Under the pieces are notes generated by a model that worked only from the letters and a program-made list of their open reading frames with translations, did not search any database and had not been told where the DNA came from. Shown here one piece after another: positions 6,895 through 13,961 of a stretch of 19,223 bases of DNA. Source of the DNA: CAZIOQ01 sp964540975. Lineage in GTDB: Bacteria; Patescibacteriota; Microgenomatia; UBA12405; UBA6130. The stretch is taken from NCBI GenBank assembly GCA_964540975.1, contig CAZIOQ010000054.1, forward strand, positions 1 to 19,223, given 5' to 3'. Both the position numbers and the translations under genes were made by a program. Each line of letters opens with the position of its first letter. Position 1 is the first letter of the stretch.

Positions 6895-7161
6895 ATGATT
6901 AAAGAAGAGATCAAAAAATACCCACTTGATTATGCGATTTTGTTTATTGGTTTGATCAGTTTTTTGTTGGTTTTTGTTCAATTTTTTCATCTCCCCAAGG
7001 CTCAAAAACCAATTTTAGCCGCAACAGTGGCTTTTTATTTCTTTTGGGGGATACTTCATCATCTTTTGAGAAATCACCTGAATTTGAGAATAGTTTTAGA
7101 ATATTTGATTTTCTGCCTCTTCGGATTTATTGTCACGACAATAATTCTCCGTTTGTTGTAA
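6895..7161 (+). CDS. Small membrane protein of unknown function
   Basis: The 88-residue product has a short charged N terminus (MIKEEIKKYPLD) and three predicted membrane helices: about 13-33, 41-61 and 67-87. A loop between helices 2 and 3 carries HHLLRNH. I recognise no named family. It follows the CAP gene by 36 bases on the same strand with no promoter or terminator I can identify between them, so it is probably co-transcribed and may act with the CAP protein. The nearby ATG at 6885 opens only a six-codon frame and was not used. No clear ribosome binding site precedes the chosen ATG. Confidence 0.65.
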   Translation: MIKEEIKKYPLDYAILFIGLISFLLVFVQFFHLPKAQKPILAATVAFYFFWGILHHLLRNHLNLRIVLEYLIFCLFGFIVTTIILRLL

Positions 7162-7187
7162 CGATTTTTCCTCCCATTAGCTTGAGT

Positions 7188-7217
7188 TTGCGTTAAAGTT
7201 AAGTTTGGCGGTATAAT
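7188..7217 (+). promoter_or_regulatory. Promoter of the YkuK-like gene (leaderless type)
   Basis: TTGCGT (7188-7193), an 18-base spacer and a perfect TATAAT (7212-7217) precede the ATG at 7226. Only 8 bases separate the -10 box from the ATG and there is no ribosome binding site, so the message is probably leaderless. This also rules out the in-frame TTG codons at 7220 and 7223 as starts. Confidence 0.65.
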
Positions 7218-7225
7218 AATTGTTG

Positions 7226-7753
7226 ATGAATACTAATTACAATAGATTCATTTTTAGTCGCAAAATGCAATTTTCTAACCCTTCAATGGGGAAGATAGGT
7301 ATTGAAAAGGCAGTGGCAACAATTAAACAATTTATTAAAGAACAGGAAGGAGACTATCAACTAATTATTGGTTCTGATTCTCATTTTCACCGTTCTAGAA
7401 AAGATAAAAAGTTAAGTTTTTTAGAATTGGTCACAGCAATTATTATTCATCGGAAATGCCATGGGGGAAGATTTTTTTGGACAAGAGTTAAGTTTAATAG
7501 ATTCTTTTCTTTGAAAGAAAAAATTTATCAAGAAACTTTAGCTTCTTTGGAAATGGCCCAAAGACTAATGCCCTTTTTAAAAGATCTAAATGGTGAATTT
7601 GAAAAATTAGAGATTCATATTGATGTGGGTAATAATGGCCCAACCAGACAGATGATAAAAGAATTAGTGGCGATGGTCGTTGGTAATGGCTTTACGGCCA
7701 AAACCAAGCCTGAAGCTTATGGGGCATTCGTAGTCGCTGATAAGTATACTTGA
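7226..7753 (+). CDS. DUF458 / YkuK-family RNase H-like protein
   Basis: The 175-residue product matches the DUF458 (YkuK) family along nearly its whole length. It has an N-terminal helix, then IIGSDSHFHR (the family's GTDS-type first strand with a conserved Asp), an IHIDVGNNGPTR motif with a second acidic residue, and the closing signature GNGFTAKTKPEAYGAFVVADKYT. The family has an RNase H-like fold and is presumed to be a nuclease; the substrate is not established, although B. subtilis YkuK is the usual reference. The gene stands alone between its own promoter and the rmlB promoter, whose -35 box overlaps this gene's stop codon. Here Ser and His replace the usual Thr and Gln around the first Asp. 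The family call is strong; the activity is inferred. Confidence 0.85.
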   Translation: MNTNYNRFIFSRKMQFSNPSMGKIGIEKAVATIKQFIKEQEGDYQLIIGSDSHFHRSRKDKKLSFLELVTAIIIHRKCHGGRFFWTRVKFNRFFSLKEKIYQETLASLEMAQRLMPFLKDLNGEFEKLEIHIDVGNNGPTRQMIKELVAMVVGNGFTAKTKPEAYGAFVVADKYT

Positions 7754-7777
7754 CGCAAGAGATTTTTAAGATATACT
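7750..7777 (+). promoter_or_regulatory. Promoter of the rml cluster (leaderless type)
   Basis: TTGACG (7750-7755, five of six bases), a 16-base spacer and TATACT (7772-7777, five of six) end 9 bases before the rmlB ATG at 7787. No ribosome binding site is visible. The -35 box overlaps the TGA stop of the preceding gene. Confidence 0.65.
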
Positions 7778-7786
7778 AAAAAGTAG

Positions 7787-8806
7787 ATGAGAAAGATTCT
7801 TGTTACTGGTGGTTGTGGTTTTATTGGTTCTAACCTCATCCGATATTGGTTAAAAAGATACCCCAAAGATAAAATTATCAATCTTGACAAGCTAACTTAT
7901 GCTGGTCATCTTTCTTCAACTAAAGACTTTGCTAGTAAAGCTAACTATCAATTTATTAAAGCTGATATTTGTAATATCAAGATCGTGAGCGAAGTGATGA
8001 AAGGAATCGACTGGGTTGTCCATATGGCTGCCGAGAGCCATGTTGATAGATCAATTATAGGACCAGCAAGATTTATTAAGACCAATATTGTCGGGACACA
8101 GGTTCTTCTCGATGCTGCCTTACAGGCTAAAGTCAGTAAATTTTTATATATATCAACCGATGAGGTGTTTGGAGAATTATCCTTAGGATCGAAAGAAAGA
8201 TTTACAGAAAAATCTTTATACCAACCACACAGCCCTTATTCAGCTTCTAAAGCAGCAGCTGATCACCTTGTTAGAGCTTACCATATAACTTATCATCTGC
8301 CGACTCTAATTATTAACTGCTCGAATAATTACGGACCTTATCAGGATCCCGAAAAGTTTATTCCTAGAGCGATTACTAACGTTTTGGAAGGTCAACCAAT
8401 TCCGATTTATGGTGATGGGCTTTATACTCGTGACTGGCTCTATGTTAAAGATCATTGTCGGGCAATTGAGTTGGTGCTAAAAAAGGGGAAGGTAGGCGAA
8501 ACCTATTGTGTTGGCGGAATGGCAAAGGATGTTAACAATTTGACTTTAGCAAGAACAATTTTGAAAATTATGGGCAAAGGAGAGAAATGGATTGTATTTG
8601 TGAAAGATCGTCCTGGGCACGATCGTCGATATGCAGTTGACTGGTCGAAAATTAAAAACCAATTAGGTTGGCAACCAAAATACAAATTTGAAAAATCATT
8701 AAAGTTGACTGTTTGTTGGTATCAAAAGAATGGGTGGTGGTGGCGACCATTAAAGGAGAAAACAGAAAGATTTTACCAAAAGTTAGATAAAAAAATTAGT
8801 AAATGA
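7787..8806 (+). CDS. rmlB: dTDP-glucose 4,6-dehydratase
   Basis: RmlB converts dTDP-glucose to dTDP-4-keto-6-deoxyglucose, step two of dTDP-L-rhamnose synthesis, in the cytoplasm with bound NAD. The 339-residue product is a complete extended short-chain dehydrogenase. It has the Rossmann GGCGFIGS motif at 8-15, HMAAESHVDRS at 79-89, STDEVFGEL at 123-131 with the catalytic Thr-Asp-Glu set, and the Tyr151-x3-Lys155 pair in YSASK. NNYGPYQ and the late GHDRRYAVDWSKI segment are RmlB-specific. Length is normal for the family. It is the first gene of a tight rmlBCDA operon: its TGA overlaps the next ATG as ATGA. Function is near certain. Confidence 0.95.
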   Translation: MRKILVTGGCGFIGSNLIRYWLKRYPKDKIINLDKLTYAGHLSSTKDFASKANYQFIKADICNIKIVSEVMKGIDWVVHMAAESHVDRSIIGPARFIKTNIVGTQVLLDAALQAKVSKFLYISTDEVFGELSLGSKERFTEKSLYQPHSPYSASKAAADHLVRAYHITYHLPTLIINCSNNYGPYQDPEKFIPRAITNVLEGQPIPIYGDGLYTRDWLYVKDHCRAIELVLKKGKVGETYCVGGMAKDVNNLTLARTILKIMGKGEKWIVFVKDRPGHDRRYAVDWSKIKNQLGWQPKYKFEKSLKLTVCWYQKNGWWWRPLKEKTERFYQKLDKKISK

Positions 8807-9342
8807 TCAAAATAATTGAACAAGTTAAAAAAAATTTAACGAAACAGGATTATTTGCCGAAAAGATCCATTGATGGAGTAAAAATTTTAGAGTTAAAAAG
8901 ATTTTTAGGAAGTGATGGTTCTTTTAATGAGTTGGTAAGGATCAAAAATGGCCAAATAATAATTCCTGAAGAGCTAAAAGGATTTAAAATTAAACAAATT
9001 AATCATAGTCGAGTGGTGCCGGGAGTAATAAAGGCTTGGCATTGCCACCAAAAACAGGATGAAATTTGGTTTATTCATCCTGAAACAAAAGTTATTGTCG
9101 GCCTACTTGATATAAGGGAAAACAGTAAGACTAAAAGGTTGTCAATGAAATTATCATTGGGAGATGGAAAAGCTCAGTTAGTTTATATCCCTCGAGGAGT
9201 AGCTCATGGATTAAGTAATCCATACCAGAAAGAGGTAACAATGACATATTTAGTTAATAATTGGTTTGATGGGAGTGACGAATGGCGATTACCAGACGAC
9301 TTTTTAGTCGGTAAAGAATTTTGGGAAATAGAAAAAGGCTAA
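8803..9342 (+). CDS. rmlC: dTDP-4-dehydrorhamnose 3,5-epimerase-like cupin (RmlC family)
   Basis: RmlC epimerises dTDP-4-keto-6-deoxyglucose at C3 and C5. The 179-residue product has the cupin core expected of the family: GVIKAWHCHQKQDEIWF (the His80 region corresponds to the catalytic GLHYQ His), LLDIRENS, QLVYIPRGVAHG with His135, and a late SDEWRLPDDF where typical RmlC has an E-x-x-WNDP-type motif. It is clearly more divergent than its neighbours: Trp-His-Cys-His replaces Leu-His-Tyr-Gln and the N-terminal third is unusual. A 3-epimerase or related sugar-nucleotide cupin is therefore possible. Its place between rmlB and rmlD supports the rhamnose role. It overlaps rmlB by 4 bases and ends one base before rmlD. 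Confidence 0.82.
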   Translation: MIKIIEQVKKNLTKQDYLPKRSIDGVKILELKRFLGSDGSFNELVRIKNGQIIIPEELKGFKIKQINHSRVVPGVIKAWHCHQKQDEIWFIHPETKVIVGLLDIRENSKTKRLSMKLSLGDGKAQLVYIPRGVAHGLSNPYQKEVTMTYLVNNWFDGSDEWRLPDDFLVGKEFWEIEKG

Positions 9343-9343
9343 G

Positions 9344-10294
9344 ATGAGAAAGAAAGTTATAGGGACAGGATTGAGTGGTTTGGTTGGATCCAGGATCAAA
9401 GAATTGTTGATCAACGAATTTGATTTTATTGATTTTTCGTTAGCAACAGGCGTGGATATTCTTGATTTCAATTCTTTAGAAAGTGCATTTCAAAAATATC
9501 CTCAGGCAGAAACCGTTCTCCATCTAGTGGCTTTTACCGATACCAAGGCCGCTTGGGAACAGCGGGGAGATAAGAAAGGATTATGTTATTCCTTGAATGT
9601 TAACGGGACTCAGAATGTAGTTGATTTATCTCATCGATATAAAAAATATTTGATTTATTTTTCAACTGATTTTGTTTTCAGTGGTGAGAAAGAGGGTGTT
9701 TATACAGAAGAAGACAAACAAGATCCAATTGACTGGTATGGCTATACCAAATATCTAGGCGAGATTATCGTCCAAAAAAGCAAGTTGGCGGCTGCCATTG
9801 TAAGGATTGCTTTTCCTTTTCGAGCGAAATTTGAGCCTAAAAAAGATCTTGTCAGAAAAATTATTGATGGTTTTAAAAATCAAAAGCTTTGGCCAATGTT
9901 TACAGATCAAATTATCACCCCGACTTTTATTGATGATATTGCTTTGGCAATGAAATATTTCATTACTCAAAAACCAAAAGGAATTTTTCATTTAGTTGGT
10001 TCTTCATTCGAATCGCCTTACAAAATAGCCTTAAAAATTGCTGAGGTTTTTGGTTTTAATGACGTCATCCCTGCCTCATCTCCACCTCAGGATCAGCGGG
10101 AGTATTTAAGAGGTGAAAATAGAAATTTGATTAAAAAAATCAGTTTGGAAGAGTATCATAAGAATCTACCAATTGGTTCAAGAAGATGGCAAAAGAATTT
10201 GAGTTTAAGCAATCAGAAAGTAATTGCCTTGGGAATTAAGATGAAAACTTTTAGCGAGTCTTTATTAGAGTTTAAAAAACAGTGGCAGGATTAA
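9344..10294 (+). CDS. rmlD: dTDP-4-dehydrorhamnose reductase-like short-chain dehydrogenase
   Basis: RmlD reduces dTDP-4-keto-L-rhamnose to dTDP-L-rhamnose with NAD(P)H. The 316-residue product has the nucleotide-binding GTGLSGLVGS (7-16), HLVAFTD (60-66, matching the AAYT-type segment), NVNGTQN, FSTDFVFSG (106-114), and the Tyr132-x3-Lys136 pair within YGYTKYLGE. The central FIDDIA and later IFHLVG segments fit the family. The carboxyl third is less typical of enterobacterial RmlD, so it could act on a related 4-keto sugar. An AAAGG ribosome binding site about 7 bases before the ATG lies in the end of rmlC. One base separates it from rmlC and one base from rmlA. Confidence 0.87.
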   Translation: MRKKVIGTGLSGLVGSRIKELLINEFDFIDFSLATGVDILDFNSLESAFQKYPQAETVLHLVAFTDTKAAWEQRGDKKGLCYSLNVNGTQNVVDLSHRYKKYLIYFSTDFVFSGEKEGVYTEEDKQDPIDWYGYTKYLGEIIVQKSKLAAAIVRIAFPFRAKFEPKKDLVRKIIDGFKNQKLWPMFTDQIITPTFIDDIALAMKYFITQKPKGIFHLVGSSFESPYKIALKIAEVFGFNDVIPASSPPQDQREYLRGENRNLIKKISLEEYHKNLPIGSRRWQKNLSLSNQKVIALGIKMKTFSESLLEFKKQWQD

Positions 10295-10295
10295 A

Positions 10296-11369
10296 ATGAA
10301 AGGATTAATTACTGCTGGCGGTCGAGGTACTCGATTAAGGCCGATAACATTTACTATCAATAAGCATACAATTCCTATTGCCAATAAACCAATGATTCTT
10401 TATCCTTTAGAATCGATGGTAAAAATTGGGATAAAAGAAATTGGGGTGATTGTTAACGAAACAAAGCCGGAAATCGAAGCCATATTGGGAAATGGTGGAA
10501 GATGGGGGGTGAAAATAAAATATATTTTCCAAGAACAGCCATTAGGCTTAGCCCATTGTCTTAAAATTTCTCAAGATTTTTTGAAGAAAGACAAATTTAT
10601 TTTTTATTTAGGCGATAATATTTTTACCGGAGATCTTGCTTCAATTGCGAAAAAATTTATCAAGAGCAATGATAGTTGCCATTTGTTATTAGTTGAAGTT
10701 GATGATCCTTCAAGGTTTGGTCAGGCAATAGTTAAAAATGGCAGGGTGATAAAAACAGTTGAAAAACCCCCAAAACCAATTTCAAAATGGGCAATTGCCG
10801 GAATTTATTTTTTAGATCATCATTGTTTTGAAAGTTTTAAGGGTAGAGAGGCAATTAAACCTTCAGCTCGGGGCGAACTAGAAATTCCTGATGTTTTTCA
10901 ATACTTAATTGACCATAAATTTAGGGTGACGGCAGAAAATGTAACTGGTTGGTGGAAAGATACTGGCAGAATGGAGGATCTGCTTGAGGCAAATAGACTA
11001 ATTCTTGATGCTTTTAATGGAAGAAAAATCTTGGGCAAAAGTATTAATAGCACATTTATTGGCGATGTAAAAGTTGGCAAGAAAAGTTTGATTAAGAATA
11101 GCATAATTCGGGGGCCAGTGGTGATTGGCGAAAAGGTAATAATTAAAGATTCTTATATTGGTCCTTATACTTCTGTTTATCATTCTTGTCTAATTGAAAA
11201 TAGTGAAGTAGAAAATAGTATTCTTCTTGAAAATGCAGCAATAAAAAACATTACCAGAAGGATTGATTCTTCGTTGATTGGCAAAGAAAGCATTGTTCAA
11301 ACAAATTCTCAAAAACCTAAAATACTTAAATTTTTAATTGGTGATAGCTCATTAGTTAGTTTAGACTAG
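10296..11369 (+). CDS. rmlA: Glucose-1-phosphate thymidylyltransferase, long form with beta-helix tail
   Basis: RmlA makes dTDP-glucose from dTTP and glucose-1-phosphate, the first step of the rhamnose pathway. The 357-residue product shows the nucleotidyltransferase loop AGGRGTRLRP (7-16), NKHTIPIANKPM, QEQPLGLAHCL, the metal-binding Asp in YLGDNIF, and VEKPPKP. The last 110 residues are hexapeptide-like, with isoleucine/valine-led strands (GDVKVGKKSLIKNSIIRGPVVIG), forming a left-handed beta helix. That architecture is the RmlA-long type, found in archaea and some antibiotic clusters, and differs from the roughly 290-residue proteobacterial RmlA. It is last of the four rml genes although it acts first. 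The rml set is therefore complete for dTDP-L-rhamnose. Confidence 0.92.
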   Translation: MKGLITAGGRGTRLRPITFTINKHTIPIANKPMILYPLESMVKIGIKEIGVIVNETKPEIEAILGNGGRWGVKIKYIFQEQPLGLAHCLKISQDFLKKDKFIFYLGDNIFTGDLASIAKKFIKSNDSCHLLLVEVDDPSRFGQAIVKNGRVIKTVEKPPKPISKWAIAGIYFLDHHCFESFKGREAIKPSARGELEIPDVFQYLIDHKFRVTAENVTGWWKDTGRMEDLLEANRLILDAFNGRKILGKSINSTFIGDVKVGKKSLIKNSIIRGPVVIGEKVIIKDSYIGPYTSVYHSCLIENSEVENSILLENAAIKNITRRIDSSLIGKESIVQTNSQKPKILKFLIGDSSLVSLD

Positions 11370-11389
11370 GTTTAGATTGATTTTGATCA

Positions 11390-12046
11390 ATGGCAGAGAA
11401 GCTTTATAACTATCTAAGAGATATTATTGGTTTTCAGATCGAGGGAGAAGAATTAGTTAAATCTTTCGAGAAAGAGTATGAAAATTTTTTGGAGAGAAGA
11501 TTAGAAGATTGGCGATATCCCAGATTAACCCAAGAAGAAATTATTAAAATTGTTTCTGTAGTTTCAGAAGGATATTTTATCCCGGTCAAAGCTAATCGAG
11601 AGTTAGTGATTGATAAAAGTTATCAAGAGTTTTTGAGTAGCATCTCAAGACTAATTAGACTTCATCAGGGAAAAATGAGACGGCTAGAAATTAAATCTGC
11701 TGCTGAAGAGATTATAAAAAGGATAAAATTTGGCGACATGCGAAAAACTTTTATTTGGTATCTTGGAGGAAAATTTGAAACAATCCCGATTCAGACAGAG
11801 GAAAATCTTATTATTGAAAAAGGAACCTTTGGCATCGTGGAAAACTCGGCTTGGGGAGTTTTTCCTAGTTATTTTAGAATTGTTTGGGAGGGTTTTAGTC
11901 CAGAGTCTCCCGGAAGAGTTTCTCTGGTTCCTGTAGTTTCTTTTAACCAGGGAGCGGAATACGAGTTAGAGATTTTTCATAATAAACAACCAAAGGATTT
12001 TAACCTTACTTTTGCTGACCAGATTAAAGAAAATAGGAAGTGGTAG
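11390..12046 (+). CDS. Unrecognised cytoplasmic protein at the end of the rml cluster
   Basis: The 218-residue product has no signal peptide or membrane helix. The N-terminal 115 residues are highly charged and helix-rich (for example FEKEYENFLERRLEDW and RLIRLHQGKMRRLEIK). The C-terminal half is predicted beta strands with aromatic patches (TFIWYLGGKFETIPI, GVFPSYFRIVWEGF, GRVSLVPVVSFNQGAEYEL). I do not recognise the family and see no catalytic signature. It lies 20 bases after rmlA on the same strand; only a weak -10-like TAGATT (11373-11378) precedes it, so it is probably read with the rml operon. It may have nothing to do with sugar metabolism. It ends 93 bases before the convergent gene. 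Confidence 0.7.
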   Translation: MAEKLYNYLRDIIGFQIEGEELVKSFEKEYENFLERRLEDWRYPRLTQEEIIKIVSVVSEGYFIPVKANRELVIDKSYQEFLSSISRLIRLHQGKMRRLEIKSAAEEIIKRIKFGDMRKTFIWYLGGKFETIPIQTEENLIIEKGTFGIVENSAWGVFPSYFRIVWEGFSPESPGRVSLVPVVSFNQGAEYELEIFHNKQPKDFNLTFADQIKENRKW

Positions 12047-12139
12047 GCGACGAAATCAGTTTTTGAATGAAACCTCTTCATCCTGGAAAGCTATAAGTTT
12101 CTCTGGGCTTGGCTTCTTTCTTGTTTCACTTCCTTATGA

Positions 12140-13174
12140 TTAGTAGGGTATTCTGAGGTGCGAAACAAAAAATATAACTGATCCAGATAAAATTGGGATT
12201 AAGAGATTGTCATCAATTTTCTTCCCTTGCCATTTTGGCTCCGTATATTCTAAGACAAAAGTAGCCAAACTGCCGGCAAGAGCAGCAGGAATAACAAGAT
12301 ATTGAGCTGAGATAAGTAATGTGGCAAAAAAAGAAGCTAAAGCAGCTTCGATTCTTTTCTTTCCTCTTGATTTTAAAAATGATCCGGCGAGGGCATTGAC
12401 AGAATCGCCAATTGCTAGATTTAGAATTGCTACTAAAGCAATATTTTTAGGAAAAATTATCCAGGACAGAAAAGCGCTTAAAGTAAATAAAAAAGCACCA
12501 ACAGCTAAGTGTTTTTTATGGTAATTTCGTTCAAATAATAAAATAAGGAATTTGATTTTTTTTGGCAGAAAAGGTGAAATAAAAACGATAAAAAAGTTGA
12601 GGATTAACCACCAAAGAAATAAATTTGTAGTTAAAATTTGATAATCAAGAAGAAAAACAAGTATAAATCCATAAAAGAGGTGGATTATTTTTCGGCGAAT
12701 ATTAAGATCTCTTTTCCAAGCAAGAGTTTTTTTACTCCGAGCCAAAAGGTAGACAAACCAAAAGATTAAAGTAGATATTAAAAAACCGCCAAAAATATCT
12801 TTTGGATAATGGAAACCAAGTTTTACTCTAGAAATAGCAATGATCATTAAAATAGCAAACCATAACCAAGAAAACTTTGGATAGATAAAAGTTAAAATCC
12901 AAGCGAATAAGGTCCCAAGTGAGGTGTGAAGCGAAGGAAAAGAATAATCCTGAGGAATATTTGTTTTTGTTCCCAAGATTAATGGATTTTCACTAAAAGG
13001 CCGCGGCTGGGCAGTAATTTTTTTTAATAATTGAGTAATGAATGTAGTAGTGGCAGTAGTTGATAAAAAAAGAGTAAAAAAATATCTTCTTTTTCTGATA
13101 AATCCAATCAGAAGTGGAAAAAAAACAATTAAAAAGATTAAAATTTGAGAGTTTAAAAGCTGGTAAAAATCCAT
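12140..13174 (-). CDS. Fusion of PAP2 phosphatase and polyprenol/diacylglycerol kinase-like domain
   Basis: The 344-residue membrane protein has two parts. Residues 1-150 are a PAP2-type lipid phosphatase with all three motifs: Lys51-x6-Arg58-Pro59 (KKITAQPRP), Pro80-Ser-Leu-His83-Thr-Ser, and Ser115-Arg-x5-His122-x3-Asp126 (SRVKLGFHYPKD). Residues about 158-344 resemble the SEC59/DGK1/VTE5 superfamily of CTP-dependent lipid kinases. That part has RRKIIHLFYG at its start, the family's GDSVNALAG motif (256-264) followed by KSRGKK, and DDNLLIPILSG near the end, spread over about six helices. PAP2 enzymes dephosphorylate lipid phosphates or polyprenyl diphosphates; the kinase family phosphorylates dolichol, phytol or diacylglycerol. 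Role in recycling a polyprenyl carrier is inferred. It overlaps the trmD stop by one base (TAATG), so it is co-transcribed with trmD. Confidence 0.82.
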   Translation of the reverse strand: MDFYQLLNSQILIFLIVFFPLLIGFIRKRRYFFTLFLSTTATTTFITQLLKKITAQPRPFSENPLILGTKTNIPQDYSFPSLHTSLGTLFAWILTFIYPKFSWLWFAILMIIAISRVKLGFHYPKDIFGGFLISTLIFWFVYLLARSKKTLAWKRDLNIRRKIIHLFYGFILVFLLDYQILTTNLFLWWLILNFFIVFISPFLPKKIKFLILLFERNYHKKHLAVGAFLFTLSAFLSWIIFPKNIALVAILNLAIGDSVNALAGSFLKSRGKKRIEAALASFFATLLISAQYLVIPAALAGSLATFVLEYTEPKWQGKKIDDNLLIPILSGSVIFFVSHLRIPY

Positions 13175-13863
13175 TATTTTTTCTTCATTTTGACATTTTT
13201 AGCTCGCCACTCAAGAATTTTTTTATGATTGCCTGACAAAAGGACCTTAGGTACTCGCCAGCCTTTAAAAATTGGAGGTCGAGTATATTGAGGATATTCA
13301 GTTGAAAATTCAAAATTCAAATTTACAGGTTGAGGATAAAGTTTTTTTAATCCAGGTGAAAAAGATTCTATTTCCGAGGCGCCCTTTTTTTCTAAAACTC
13401 CGGGAAGAATTCTAGAAATAGCATCAATAATTACCATTGCTGGAAGTTCTCCGCCAGAGAGGACAAAGTTGCCAATAGAAATTTCCTCATCAGCAAGATA
13501 TTTTCTTACCCTCTCGTCTATCCCTTCATAATGACCGCAAATTAATATTAACTGGGAGAATTTTGCTAATTTTCTAGCCATTCGTTGATCAAAAAGTTTT
13601 CCCCGAGGAGAAAGAAGAATGATTTTTCCTTTTTTATGGCAAAGATTTTTAAGTGCCTTATAAATTGGTTCAATCCGGAGAATCATTCCCGGCCCTCCAC
13701 CATAAGGAGTATCATCAACTGTACCTCTTTTGTCAATTGCCCATTTTCTTAAATTATGGATCTTAAGATTTAGTGCTTTAATTTTTCTTGCTTTCTTAAT
13801 CATGCTCCATTCTAAAAATGGAGCAAATAATTCGGGGAAAATAGTAATTACGTCTATTTTCAT
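13174..13863 (-). CDS. trmD: tRNA (guanine-N1)-methyltransferase TrmD
   Basis: TrmD methylates G37 of tRNAs with a G36 using S-adenosylmethionine, preventing +1 frameshifts. The 229-residue product has the whole family pattern: MKIDVITIFPELF, TVDDTPYGGGPGM (49-60), the trefoil-knot cofactor loop LSPRGKLFDQ, LICGHYEGIDERV (with Asp116), ISIGNFVLSGGELPAM (128-143), and YTRPPIFKGWRVPKVLLSGNH near the end. An insertion of about 17 residues at about 172-188 separates the usual SPGL and YPQYTRP segments and is encoded partly by a tandem heptamer repeat. Seven bases upstream of the ATG is an extended -10 box, so it may be leaderless. The PAP2-kinase gene follows with one base of overlap. Confidence 0.95.
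   Translation of the reverse strand: MKIDVITIFPELFAPFLEWSMIKKARKIKALNLKIHNLRKWAIDKRGTVDDTPYGGGPGMILRIEPIYKALKNLCHKKGKIILLSPRGKLFDQRMARKLAKFSQLILICGHYEGIDERVRKYLADEEISIGNFVLSGGELPAMVIIDAISRILPGVLEKKGASEIESFSPGLKKLYPQPVNLNFEFSTEYPQYTRPPIFKGWRVPKVLLSGNHKKILEWRAKNVKMKKK
13306..13321. repeat. AAATTCA heptamer repeat inside trmD
   Basis: AAATTCAAAATTCAAA is identical to the intergenic copy at 2715-2730. On the minus strand it encodes part of the extra segment (around NLNFEF) in TrmD. Confidence 0.55.
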
Positions 13864-13870
13864 TTTTAAA

Positions 13871-13879
13871 ATTTTAACA
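13871..13879 (-). promoter_or_regulatory. Extended -10 promoter of trmD (leaderless type)
   Basis: On the minus strand TGT precedes TAAAAT (13876 to 13871), an extended -10 arrangement that can work without a good -35 box; none is visible. Exactly 7 bases separate it from the trmD ATG at 13863, with no ribosome binding site. Confidence 0.5.
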
Positions 13880-13940
13880 CAATCCAGCGGAGAGGCTTCA
13901 TTCGTCAGCTAAGGTGAAATCAGCCAATCTTGGTTGGATG

Positions 13941-13961
13941 TTTTAAGAGGAATTCTTAAAA
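13941..13961. other. AT-rich inverted repeat spanning the tsaD stop codon
   Basis: TTTTAAGA (13941-13948) and TCTTAAAA (13954-13961) are perfect 8-bp arms around a 5-base loop and include the tsaD stop codon. It lacks a downstream T tract on the minus strand and its stem is AT-rich, so terminator function is weakly supported. Confidence 0.4.

Noticed and set aside
12047..12139. Possible terminator or small RNA in the convergent gap after the 218-codon gene
   Set aside because: Only short, widely spaced arms (TGAAAC/GTTTCA and GAAA/TTTC) are present, with no GC-rich stem followed by a T tract.
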